Positions 52,427 through 62,725 of a stretch of DNA of 64,000 nucleotides are shown here, in pieces. The position numbers and the translations under genes are program-made. Where the stretch lies: NCBI RefSeq assembly GCF_043290135.1, contig NC_134710.1, positions 462,931,376 to 462,995,375 of the forward strand, given 5' to 3'. The notes below the pieces were generated by a model. That model was not told the DNA's origin. It did not search any database and saw only the letters and a list, made by a program, of their open reading frames with translations. Source of the stretch: Rhipicephalus microplus. Taxonomy: Eukaryota; Arthropoda; Arachnida; Ixodida; Ixodidae. Numbering within the stretch: the stretch's first letter is position 1; each line of letters begins with the position of its first letter.

Positions 52427-53905
52427 ATGCTCCACACGCCCGCTGGGAGCCGCTCATCGAGTCCAAACGCACTGTCACCTGTAGAAACACCGGTGCATCG
52501 CTCCAGTCGACGGTTGCGAGGCCTCGCGCCAGAGCTGACTCACTCGCCGGAACCTGCTAGGCACCGCACAGCTCAACCAATGGCCAACGCAAGCCCACAA
52601 CAGGTGCCCCAAGGCAGCTTTCCGACACACCCATCTCAGGTGACCCTCTTTCAACCCCTCGTTCCCGATCGCTTTAGTGGCGGTGCCCATGAAGACGTTC
52701 ACGACTGGCTTGACCACTATGAGCGTGTTGCCAAGGTAAATCATTGGTCGGAACAGGAAAAGCTTTGGCGCGCCTATTTCTACCTTGACGACGGTGCTCG
52801 TACTTGGTATGAGAATAGAGAAGGCAATCTGTCAGCTTGGCCCGACTTTCGAGAGACTTTCGTCGATACCTTCGCCAATATCGATAGAAGGGACCGCGCG
52901 CAGCAGTTATTGGAGCTACGGGTTCAAAAACCCAACGAAACCGTTGCAATGTTTGCCGAGGACATGACTCGTCTCTTTCAACGAGCTAACCCGCACATGA
53001 CGGAAGATAAAAAGTTGAGTTACCTCATGCGCGGTGTCAAGGAGCAGCTTTTTGCCGGGCTACTGCGCAACCCTCCGACTACCGTGGTTGACTTCATTAA
53101 GGAGGCTACGGCTATCGAGCGGGCCCTTCATCAACGCTGCAGGCAATATGACCGCATGTCCTGCAATGTCCCAATCAATGCTACCGCCATGACGTCTGAG
53201 AGTCAGAGCTGCTTGCGAGACTTGATTAGGGAGATAGTTCGCCAGGAACTGCAGAAGTTGCGGAATCCTGTTGCTGAAATTCCCATCGCATCGATCGCTG
53301 AAGTCGTACGCGACGAAATCCACCAAGCGTTGTCTACGCCTAGTCCTGATGCTCAGCAGCGTCCTATGAGCTACGCTGCCGCTCTCCGACGTCCACCACC
53401 CGCTATGCCGATGCTGTACCACCAGGTGCCGATGGCCCCTTCATATCCGCCGCAAGAGCAGACACTGCATCAAACACCTACGCTACAGCCACACAACCAG
53501 CCATCCACAGCCACCCCATGGGCATCGACGCGTCCACCGACCCGGAAAACAGATGCATGGCGCACCGTGGACAGGCGTCCACTATGCTTTCACTGCGGAG
53601 GTGCACGACATATTGCCCGTCATTGCTGGCATCGAGGTGATTCATTCCGTCCTCAACGACCTTGGTTTGACGGTCGACGTGCCAACGACGAATACACTCC
53701 GCGCCGTGACGACACCTCTTTCTATGGAGCGCGTTATCACTTTGAGGACGGCTCTACCACTGCAGAGAAGGCAATGCCTGCTCAGCCTCCTGGTCCGAGA
53801 CGTCAGTCCCGCTCTCCGTCCCCCGCGCGTTCGCCTTTGTCGCACCACCGCACCTATGCGAACCTTAATACAAGGAGGTCACCTAGCCCGCGCCGGGGAA
53901 ACTGA
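52427..53905 (+). CDS. Gypsy-3 gag polyprotein
   Basis: The frame is open through the leader; the first ATG after the primer-binding site is at 52427 (492 codons), and a second at 52580 (441 codons) is the more likely start because similarity to the other gags begins there. Capsid landmarks: PLVPDRFSGGAHEDVHDWLD, WSEQEKLWRAYFYLDDGART, ETVAMFAEDMTRLFQRANPH and LMRGVKEQLFAGLLRNPPTT. Then comes a linker, SYAAALRRPPPAMP, and the zinc knuckle CFHCGGARHIARHC (CX2CX4HX4C). The tail is RS-rich and ends RRSPSPRRGN then TGA. It forms the particle and binds genomic RNA. There is no internal stop. It is expressed from the LTR, with pol reached by frameshift. Confidence 0.93.
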   Translation: MLHTPAGSRSSSPNALSPVETPVHRSSRRLRGLAPELTHSPEPARHRTAQPMANASPQQVPQGSFPTHPSQVTLFQPLVPDRFSGGAHEDVHDWLDHYERVAKVNHWSEQEKLWRAYFYLDDGARTWYENREGNLSAWPDFRETFVDTFANIDRRDRAQQLLELRVQKPNETVAMFAEDMTRLFQRANPHMTEDKKLSYLMRGVKEQLFAGLLRNPPTTVVDFIKEATAIERALHQRCRQYDRMSCNVPINATAMTSESQSCLRDLIREIVRQELQKLRNPVAEIPIASIAEVVRDEIHQALSTPSPDAQQRPMSYAAALRRPPPAMPMLYHQVPMAPSYPPQEQTLHQTPTLQPHNQPSTATPWASTRPPTRKTDAWRTVDRRPLCFHCGGARHIARHCWHRGDSFRPQRPWFDGRRANDEYTPRRDDTSFYGARYHFEDGSTTAEKAMPAQPPGPRRQSRSPSPARSPLSHHRTYANLNTRRSPSPRRGN

Positions 53906-53933
53906 GAGCGGCGACCTCCGGGGGCAAGGTTGC
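53896..53933 (+). promoter_or_regulatory. Gypsy-3 gag-pol -1 frameshift signal
   Basis: GGGAAAC (53896-53902) in phase G GGA AAC is followed by the gag TGA (53903-53905). GCGACCT (53911-53917) pairs with AGGTTGC (53927-53933, one G-T pair) around a 9-nt loop, 8 nt downstream. The -1 frame has a TAG just upstream of the slip site, so the overlap is only about 18 nt, which confines any slippage to this site. Confidence 0.88.
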
Positions 53934-56900
53934 AGGCCATAAAAATAACGACAAGAAGCCCCCACAGCACGACGCCATACAGCCGATAAGCCGTGAAAAC
54001 GATGAAATTGTGACTGCTGACCTTAGTGTTCTTCTCGACGGCCAGAAAGTGACAGCTTTAGTCGACACTGGTGCCGACTTCTCCATTATCAGTCAGGACC
54101 TCGCCGACAGCCTCAGAAAAGTGAGGACGCCGTGGACGGGCCCTCATATAAGAACAGCAGGAGGCCAGTTATTGATGCCCTCGGGAAGATGTACCGCAAG
54201 AATTGACATCGGAGGTTCTCCTTTCACGGCGTCGTTCGTCGTTATCGCCGCATGCTGCAGAGACGTAATTCTCAGCATAGACTTTTTACGGGAATATGGT
54301 GCCGTCATCAACATACCAGGGAGCTTGATTACGTTTTGCAAAAGTTCGGGCTTACCCGATTCCCCAGAGGCGCGACCAAACCAACTGCGTCTTACTGATG
54401 AAGATGTGGTTCTCCCTGCGAGGTCATGCACGCTTGTTTCTGTGGCCGCCGCTGCTCAGTTTGACGCCGAAGGAGTTGCGGACCGAATAAGCTCGCTGCT
54501 CTTCACCCACGGCATTTCTGTCGCACGAGGTATCGTCAGAGTTGCTGCTGGACGCACGGACTTGCTGCTGACCAATTTTAGTGCTGAGCGCCGGCATCTT
54601 CCTAAAGGCACGGCTGTCGCTTACTTCGACGATGTCATAGATGCCGAAGGCTGCTTGGCGGTAGTCGACGAGTCGCTAAATCTTGATTCAGCGCCTGTTC
54701 TGGACGTTAGCATTACTTTGCCAAAAGACGATCGACGCAGACTCCTTGAGTTACTGGCCAAATTTCAAGACTGCTTTTCGACAACATCAAGAGTTGGCCG
54801 CACGCCTCTAACCAGGCATCGAATAATTACCGAGGAAACGGCGAGACCTATTCACCAGAACCCTTATCGCGTGGCTCCAAAAGAACGTGAAGCGATACAA
54901 CAGCAGGTAGACAGAATGCTTGAAGATGACGTCATTCAGCCTTCACAGAGCCCCTGGGCGTCGCCTGTAGTCCTCGTTAAGAAAAAGGACGGCAGCCTGC
55001 GCTTCTGTGTGGATTACCGAAAGCTAAATCAGGTGACCAAGAAAGACGTATATCCACTACCGCGTATAGACGACTCTCTCGACAGACTTCGACATGCTCG
55101 ATACTTCTCTTCAATGGACTTGCGGAGTGGATATTGGCAAATCGAGGTGGACCCGAGAGACCGCGAGAAGACCGCTTTTGTGACACCAGATGGGTTATAT
55201 GAATTTAAGGTCTTGCCATTCGGTTTGTGCTCAGCCCCTGCTACCTTTCAAAGACTCATGGATACCGTGCTTTCTGGGTTGAAGTGAAAAACATGCTTAG
55301 TATATCTGGACGACGTCATAGTGTTTTCCGCGACGTTTGACGAGCACCTTGAAAGACTTGAGGTGGTCTTACGAGCCATACAGTCCGCGGGCCTGACGTT
55401 GAAGCCTGAGAAGTGCCACTTTTGCTACGAAGAGCTGCGATTTCTTGGTCATGTCGTCAGTCATGCTGGTATTCGTCCCGATCCTGAAAAAATCGCAGCC
55501 GTAGAACAGTTCCCTATGCCGACCGATAAAAAGGCTGTCAGACGCTTTCTCGGCCTCTGCGCGTATTATCGACGATTTATCGCAGACTTCGCACGCATAG
55601 CATCACCACTAACTCGCCTAACAAGAGAAGACGTCACCTTTGAGTGGAATAACGAAGAGGAAGCTGCTTTTAACGATCTTCGCCAGCGACTACAAACACC
55701 CCCAGTCCTTGTCCACTTCGACGAGAGAGCCCCTACGGTGCTTCACACCGATGCTAGCAATGTCGGTCTGGGAGCTGTGCTTGTGCAGCAGCAAGATGGC
55801 GCAGAAAGGGTAATCGCTTACGCAAGCAGAACGTTAACACGTGCTGAGGCTAATTACTCCACGACTGAGAAGGAGTGTCTCGCCGTGGTATGGGTGGTTA
55901 CAAAATTTCGTCCGTATGTATATGGCCGCCCCTTCAAAGTAATTAGCGACCACCATTCACTGTGTTGGTTAACTAATCTTAAAGTCCCTACCGGCCGATT
56001 AGCGCGTTGGAGTCTCAGGCTGCAGGAATTCGACATGACAGTCGTACATAAGTCAGGGAAGCGACATATGGACGCCGACTGTTTGTCCCGTTCACCCATT
56101 GAGTCGGCAACCCTACCTGAGGAGGAGGAAACATCATTTCTCGGTGTCCTCGACACGACCACCATTGCGCAGCAACAACGAGACGACGCTGAGTTGCTTG
56201 GCTTAATTACCTACTTGGATGGCAGATCTCGGAAGGCGCCAAGAGTTTTCGCAAGAGCGTTGTCATCATTTTGTTTACGTGGCGGAATACTCTATAAAAG
56301 AAATTTTTCGTCGACGGGATCTGCCTATCTGCTCGTCATCCCAGCAGCCCTTCGCACCGAAGTACTGAAAGCATGCCACAACGAGGTTACCTCTGGCCAC
56401 TTGGGTTACACAAGAACGTTGGCCAGGGTACAGCAAAGGTATTACTGGCCAAGATTAACCACAGCCGTGAAGCACCACGTCCGTACCTGTCTCGACTGCC
56501 AGCGACGCAAGTCACCGCCAACTAAACCAGCTGGCCTCCTGCAACCCGTACAGGTCCCAATGACTCCATTCCACCAGATCGGCATGGACATTTTGGGCCC
56601 ACTCCCTACTTCTACTGCAGGCAAGCGATGGGTTATCGTCGCGACGGATTGTTTGACCCGTTATGCCGAGACAAAGGCTATCCAGAGAGGTACAGCAGCG
56701 GAGGTGGCAAGATTTTTTATCGAGAATATTGTACTGAGGCATGGTGCACCAACCGTCGTAATCACAGACAGTGGAACCGCATTTACAGAAGCTCTTTTGG
56801 ACCATGTTTTGATGCTGAGTGGAACAACGCATCGTAAGACCACCGCATACCACCCACAAACAAACGGGCTGACAGAGCGTCTAAACAAAACCATTGAAGA

Positions 56901-57423
56901 CATGCTTTCGATGTACGTTGACGTCGAACACAAAAACTGGGATACAATCTTGCCTTACATAACGTTTGCATACAACACGGCCAAGCAAAAAACGACCCGC
57001 ATGACACCTTTCAGCCTCGTTCATGGACGGGAAGTACGAACCATGTTAGATGCAATGTTACCGCACGAAGGCGACGACATCGTCCCGGACGCCGACACGT
57101 TTACGGAACGCGCAGAAGAAGCTAGGCAACTTGCACGTTTACGGATCAGCCAGCAGCAAGACTACGATGCAGGCCGCTACAATGCTCACCGCAGAACAGT
57201 CGTCTACCAAACTGGCGACAAAGTATGGGTTTGGACGCCCATACGAAAACGAGGACTTTCCGAGAAACTTTTAAGAAGATACTTTGGACCGTACCTAGTT
57301 GTGCGACGACTGAGCGATGTCACTTACGAAGTTGTTCCCGACTGTTCGTATAGTACAAGGCGTCGCCAGCACCATCCTGAACTCGTTCACGTAGTCCGCA
57401 TGAAACCCTACGTCAGCGAGTGA
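53903..57423 (+). pseudogene. Gypsy-3 pol polyprotein with one internal stop
   Basis: In the -1 frame after the slip site: protease with TALVDTGADFSIISQDLAD (intact DTG, about 54058-54115), a second half SIDFLREYGAVINIPG, then RT with VLVKKKDGSLRFCVDYRKLN, SSMDLRSGYWQIEVDPRDRE and LPFGLCSAPATFQRLMDTVL. TGA at 55285-55287 interrupts where relatives have a tryptophan codon, just before CLVYLDDVIVFS (catalytic YLDD). The frame then stays open to 57423 (700 codons from 55321): RNase H (HTDASNVGLGAVLVQ, ISDHHSLCWL), integrase zinc domain (HNEVTSGHLGYTR, CLDCQRRK), DDE core (GMDILGPLP, VVITDSGTAF, HPQTNGLTERLNKTIEDML) and the GPY/F module RRYFGPYLVVRRLSDVTYEV. All visible catalytic residues are intact. 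Confidence 0.92.
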
Positions 57424-57502
57424 TTGCATGATACTTTAATTTAGAAAAAAAACTGCATTACAGACTGCGCATCGGGGCGATGCTCTTTGGGAGAGAGGCA
57501 AA

Positions 57503-57679
57503 TGACGCGTGTCTACATGTGGACGATAACGATGATGGGGCATTTAGTGGGCACGAGGTAGTGGGCCTCTAGCTTCTCTCGAGGCTGAAGAAGACAATCT
57601 TGTGACTGAGCTGTTCAGGACACGCTGCCTTTCGTCGTCCCAAGGTGTATCTGTGTTTTATTCGCGTTGTACCGCGACA
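57503..57679 (+). other. Gypsy-3 3' LTR
   Basis: 177 bp, no difference from the 5' LTR found by eye. It is preceded by a purine-rich tract and followed by the ATAT duplication. Confidence 0.95.
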
Positions 57680-57683
57680 ATAT

Positions 57684-58235
57684 TTAGAGCATTTTAAAGT
57701 TTTTTGTTGGAAGTTAGCAGACGTGTTGCGTTCGCCCTTCTCGTCCTTAAGTCACTTGGCGCTAAATATTGACTAATAGCCTGTCCTCGATATGGTCGTG
57801 CAGTAGGAGGACAAGGTGGACCACGTACTGACTACCATGGAAGGTACATGGAAGGTACAATGCAATGTACGAAAGGCCTAGGCGGCGTCTACATCACTTA
57901 TTAGGTAGTCGCCCCAGCTGCAGGGGCGTAGGGAGATCTTTTTCGGGGATTGCACCTCCTTGATCTTAGGCTGGGCCAGCAGATATGGTCGAGTGTCATT
58001 CTGGGCTTTGTATGCCATGGCAAATAATATTTAATAATTATAATAATAATATTAATAATAATATTATTAAAAATAATAATAATAATATGAAATTTCACGT
58101 GAGGACACTGGCCATAGCTCACACTGTTGCGCTGCAGGCTACGTAAAAGGACACGTTCCACTTGATTTATCGTGTTGTAAAACGCTTGCTTTTCAGTGAG
58201 GATCCAGCCTCGGCTACGTTGGCTGGTCAGCTTTG
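57684..58235. other. Unassigned DNA with an AAT-repeat tract
   Basis: 58021-58088 is an AATAATATTAATAATA tract. Otherwise no coding or repeat feature was recognised. Confidence 0.6.
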
Positions 58236-58607
58236 CGCCTCACCAGGGGCGTAGCCAGAAATTTTTTTCCGAGAAGGGGGGTGTTCAATCATACTTTTTA
58301 TATAAGTTCGTGCGTGCGTTTGTATGTGCGCGGTGCGCGTGTATGCATATACGCAAAGAAAATTGAGAATGGTGTCATGAAGGGCCATGATTCGTACATG
58401 ATACTGAGGAAAACAGCACATAAAACAGGACCGAGAAAGAATGAGCACACGACAGGGCGGGAACAGCGCATATAAAACAGCACCGAGAAGAATGAACGCA
58501 TGACCGCGCTTGTGTCGTGTGATGATTCGGTATCAATAATGAGAAATTTCGGGGAGTTCGAACTCTTGATCTCCCAACTCCCTCCTGGCTATTCCCCTGC
58601 GCCACAC
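58236..58607. mobile_element. Non-autonomous hAT MITE with 8-bp target duplication
   Basis: 58244-58599 (356 bp) begins CAGGGGCGTAGCCAG and ends CTGGCTATTCCCCTG, imperfect terminal inverted repeats. The flanks CGCCTCAC (58236-58243) and CGCCACAC (58600-58607) match at 7 of 8 bases, the target length expected for hAT. The CAGGGGCG start also fits hAT ends. There is no transposase inside; the interior has TATGTGCGCGGTGCG-type and AGCACCGAGAAGAATGA repeats. Confidence 0.85.
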
Positions 58608-58746
58608 TATGGCGCGTTAAAAGTTTGGTTTGGAGACGCCCTCACTTTTATTTGGAGGAGCGAGCGCGCGCAAACCGACCGGCAGGCGACAGTCAAAATG
58701 ATATAGGTCACTCTCTGACCGCGTTGCAGAAAAGCCGCGCCACTCG

Positions 58747-59260
58747 TTCCGACCCTAGCGGCAGCAGATATGAAGTAGTGAAGGCACGCTGGGCAAACGT
58801 TCGATGGCACCTTTACAGGTTTGGAGTAAGCAGGGTTGGGCTCGTAGTCACCGCTGCAATTACTTAGAGCCTGGAAATTTTACGAGTGCAAAGCTGAGAA
58901 ACGGTATTTGCAAGCTACGGCAGGCACAAACAACCGCAGGAACTCGACGCACGCGGAGACGCTTAAACTGTGTGGATTTTGTACGGCCGCCTCTGCACTT
59001 CTGATACCTCTCTTTAGTTGTGTCTGCTGCTTCGTGTGAGTGTTTGCGTGTGTGGACGATTTGTGTGCGTGAGAGAGAGAGTACAGCTATACGTATGCAT
59101 CAACTGAATATGTTCCGACCCAAGCGGCACCACAATGAACTAGTGGATTCACGCTAGCCAAACGTTCGGTGGCACCTTTACAGCTCTGGAGTTAGTGGTG
59201 TTTGGCTCGTGGTCACCGCGGCGATTACTTCACGCTTGGAAATTTTACGTGTGCAAGGCT
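58747..59260 (+). repeat. ~155-bp direct repeat, 360-bp spacing
   Basis: 58747-58900 and 59107-59260 share GTTCCGACCC, CAAACGTTCG, TGGCACCTTTACAG, GTCACCGC and GGAAATTTTACG in the same order with about 25% divergence. This is an old local duplication of non-coding sequence. Confidence 0.75.
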
Positions 59261-60640
59261 TCTCCGTGCACTTTGTGATGTTCCTGACGTTGTCACACAT
59301 TTCACTACTCCTGTGTTTGAAGCTGGCATGCCTATCTTGTTCAAGGACAATGCTGATGGCCTTTTATACAAATAGCACCTTCAATCTGACAAAAATGAGG
59401 ACAGCACACACACAATTATTCTCCTCTTTTATACTGATGAGGTAAAAGTCGCCAATTCATTAGGATCTAAGCAAAGCCTACATAAACTTCTAGCAGTTTA
59501 CTGTTGCTTGCTCAATGCCTATGTTACAAGCTGCCACTCTAGCGTCGCCAGCACGAAGTCGGCGACGAGAATGACAGCAGGTTAGTTCGTTCCGTACGCA
59601 AGCAGAGACAGTGAAGAGATCAGAGACGTGAGAAAACAAAACAAACTTTACTCGAGTGATATTGCAGCACACGGGATCTAGTACAACACTTCAGTACAAC
59701 TAACAAAATACATCAACACTCGATACAACAAACAAAATACATATAAAACAATAAATCAGCTTACGAGAGAGAATTATTACAAACTACACAAACTAACAAC
59801 AATAGAACTACGGAGGAGAAAGTTTGAAGATGTAAACAGGTTAAGGCATACGTGTGATGACCGGCAGCGTTTCGTCCCCGAAGATCGGATGCGAAAAGTC
59901 GAAGAGAGTTCTGGCACGACTGCGATGTCGGCGGTGTTGCAACGCTGGTGGCTCCGGGAGGCTAGTGCTTGCAGGTGACCTCGGGCAGGATGAGCTAACT
60001 CGAGGCGAAGTCCCGATGTCTACGTTGCAGACGGTAATATCGCGTCACAACTAGACGAACGGCTAAGTTTAGGTGGCCAGTCGATACAGAGCCACACTAA
60101 AAACTTCTAGAATAGATACTTGTTGATCTGTTTCTAAACCATGTTGGTCAGCGACTAGACTGCCTACCAGGGCTACAACCTGCGCTTAAATCCTCCTCGT
60201 GTCCCCTCGCTCTCTTCCTTGGGGACAAGAGTCCTGGGTCCAATCATGCGCGCTTCATTGATGAAAATCCGCTCCAAAAATATATTGACCCCACCTCTTT
60301 TCAGTTAGGAGAGGGCCCTCAACTAGCGAGAGTGACAACCTGTTGGGGTGCTGTCATACGGCTTGGCCACCAGAGGTTTTCCCACGGTTTTCCTGTGAGA
60401 ACGGTCAGACTGTTTGGCTCTCAGCCGGTGCGTCCCGTAGTCTAATCCTTGTTCGGGGTACATCGCGGCCTTCCACGACCCTGCAGACGCCGCCGCAGGT
60501 ACAAAGGATCAAACGTCGGCGGCGACGTTCGAAGAAAAGCACCCCATTCTGCACTTCCCGGCTCTCTTTCATGCGCCCGCCGTTCTCACGGTCAGCGGCG
60601 TAGTACGGTGCCCGTTAATTGCCGTGACGCGAGGTCGCAA
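59261..60640. other. Unassigned DNA
   Basis: No conserved protein motif was seen. AACAAAATACAT-type repeats occur around 59700-59750. The segment from TGTTACAAGCTGCC (59523) to about 60340 could be a solo LTR, but I found no matching partner or target duplication. Confidence 0.3.
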
Positions 60641-62145
60641 AAATGTCAGTCCGTGACAGTCCACGTGAAGTACAGGTCCCAGCTTCACAACATATACACG
60701 GTATTACTTGTTCGTGAAGCTCATGTAAAAAATTATGGCCTGACTGTTGTACTTCCGCCACTTGTTGACGACCTGAAGGAGTTGTTTTATGAAGGGCTGA
60801 CATTCAATGAGAGGGGAGCAACAAAGCACGCCCAAGTCATTGTATTTAGCTTTTGCGGTGACAATCTCTCATTGAATCGTCTTGGAGGGTTTTCACGTTG
60901 CATCTCAAGTGGTAGAGTATGCAGATTCTGCATGGCGTCGGCAGAACAATTGGCAGACTTGTCAAGTGAGGTGATGTGTCAGGCACGCACAGCCACCAGA
61001 CATCACTCACACTTGCAAGCAATCACTGTTAACAATCTGGATAACAGACGCATTTATGGAGTCAACGAGGCGTCTGCCCTGCTTCAACTGCCATACTTTG
61101 ATGTAACTCGTCAGCTACCGGCAGACATTATGCATGACATCTTCGAAGGTGGAGCTGAGTGTGTTACGCCAGGTGCTTCAGTCACTTCTGTCGAATGGCA
61201 TAGTCTCCAAACATGATATTGAGGAGATATCGTCATTCCAGTATGGGCCAACAGATTCAAAATACAAACCAGTGCCAATAAACATGTCATTCATTACTAG
61301 TAATGCCACGCTGAAGGGCACAGCAGCGAGCAAATGGTGCCTAATAAGATTTCGTCCTCTGATTCTGGGCGATAAGATTCCCGAGGGCAATGATGACTGG
61401 GAGATACTACTCAAGTATCGAGAAATTATGGATGCTGTATTTGCTCCTGTAATTCCTTCTAGTCAGCTTGCCTATTTGGATGTGCTTGTACAGACATTTT
61501 TAGTAGAGTTTTCTCAAAAGTATGGCACAACTGCAACAATCCCCAAGCTTCACTTAATGGTTCACTATGCAAGGTTCATTCGGCAAGCAGGGCCACTAAA
61601 AAACTTTTGGTCTATTAGACTTGAAGGAAAATAATAGTATTTCAAAAATACTAGCTATGTCAAATAAAAACTACAGAAATTTAATCTACTCTCTTGCAAT
61701 GTGCCAGCAGCTGAAGCTGAGTTATTCGCTATACACTTTCCAGCTTTATGAAGGCCTCCACACAGGAAAAAGCAAGCCTGTCATCTGCAGCACACTCCCA
61801 AAATGCGTGCAAGACGTCTTGTTAGCCACAGCTAACAAGATCTGTTGCAGGTCTTGTTAACAGGCAGCAATTGACCATTGTACATACAGCTCTGGTGCTG
61901 TTCTGGCTGAGAAAAATGGAGATACCTTGAAGTTCTGTGAAATCAAAGGTCTCTTTGTCGACAAAGGAAACCTCTATATCTTAGCCAGAGATTTAATAAT
62001 CCATGGCTTTGACCGTCACAGGTTTCGCCACTCCGCTGAGAGGTCCAAGGAGCTTTTAATGCGTACTCCTGAAGGTAAGTTTCAGTTCCATCTTCTGGAT
62101 AACTTTGACGATGGGCACATTGTTCCAGAATGGGAGTGTTGGTGA
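60640..62145 (+). pseudogene. Metazoan repeat-family protein with LPADIMHD-EG motif, possibly TNP2/EnSpm-type transposase
   Basis: A chain of plus-strand frames gives one protein: HVKNYGLTVVLPPLVDDLKE, then VFSFCGDNLSLNRLGGFSRC, RVCRFCMAS (zinc-binding pair), LLQLPYFDVTRQLPADIMHD and IFEGG to about 61160. A frame change leads to LRQVLQSLLSNGIVSKHDIE, KWCLIRFRPLILGDKIPEGN and PKLHLMVHYARFIRQAGPLK, with NFWSIRLEGK at 61630. A further shift gives NYRNLIYSLAMCQQLKL, and 61927-62145 gives CEIKGLFVDKGNLYILARDL. This order is that of an abundant family in animal genomes, often with N-terminal C2H2 fingers. I relate it to the TNP2-like transposases of CACTA elements with limited confidence. It is broken by at least two frameshifts and has no clear ends. 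Confidence 0.6.
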
Positions 62146-62315
62146 GCAAACTATTCCACTGTAGTGACTGTCATGAGGTGTTTCAAATGCCTGATGAACC
62201 TGTGTCATGTTAGTGTACATAACTTTATAGCACAGTTTTCACAATTTTGTGCGATGTTAATGCAATTTTGAGCTTTTAGATGAATGTGTAGCATGTGTTT
62301 AAACTACAATATTGC

Positions 62316-62490
62316 TATAGTGAACTATTCGGGAATTAAAAACAGCGCACAAATATAGACAAGGACAGAGGAAGAGACGATATCATGCTGCGTCTCTTCC
62401 CCTGTGCTTGTCTATATTTGTGCGCTGCTTTTACTTCCCAAGTATGAACCACCACCTAACCCAACTTTCGCTATTAATATAGTGAACTAT
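62316..62490 (-). mobile_element. Foldback insertion C with 13-bp target duplication
   Basis: TATAGTGAACTAT at 62316-62328 and 62478-62490 flanks a 149-bp insert (62329-62477). Read on the minus strand, a head with GGTGGTTCATACTTGGGAAG leads into CAGCGCACAAATATAGACAA and GAAGAGACG. The complement returns after a ~10-nt loop, giving ~50-nt arms with a few mismatches (62330-62378 and about 62389-62442). The stem shares GCGCACAAA and GAAGAGAC with foldback A. Confidence 0.9.
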
Positions 62491-62725
62491 GTGGCGGCCA
62501 CCAAGTAAAAGATTAGAGAAAGAAAGACAAGAACAGTGATAGACTAGGAAGTGGGTCACAATCACAGTGGTTTTTCACTAGGCTGTGTTTAGGAAGTGAC
62601 TAGAGTGCTAACATGCAGAATAGTGCTGCTCAGTTCAGAGATTAGTAGCTTTACATTGGTAGCAGAATTAATGCCTACATACAAAAAGATGCCCTCTAGT
62701 GCGATGTGTTCACATGAATTGTGCC
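62491..62725. other. Short gap between foldback C and SINE
   Basis: Non-coding sequence with no recognised motif. Confidence 0.5.

Larger units (their letters stand above)
52218..57679 (+). mobile_element. Gypsy-3, complete Ty3/Gypsy LTR retrotransposon
   Basis: 5462 bp, bounded by two 177-bp LTRs (52218-52394 and 57503-57679) that read as identical and start TGACGCG and end GCGACA. ATAT flanks both sides (52214-52217; 57680-57683), fitting a 4-bp target duplication. TGGTGGAGGCGCTGG at 52396 is the primer-binding site and GGGAGAGAGGCAAA just before 57503 the polypurine tract. gag, protease, RT, RNase H and integrase are present in order. Identical LTRs imply a very recent insertion. The only obvious defect is a TGA codon in RT. 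Confidence 0.95.

Noticed and set aside
53553..53942. 129-codon frame overlapping the Gypsy-3 gag end as an extra gene
   Set aside because: It lies in the third frame across the zinc knuckle and RS tail and has no family motif; composition explains it.
59523..60340. Solo LTR starting TGTTACAAG
   Set aside because: No target duplication, second copy or primer-binding site could be found in the window.
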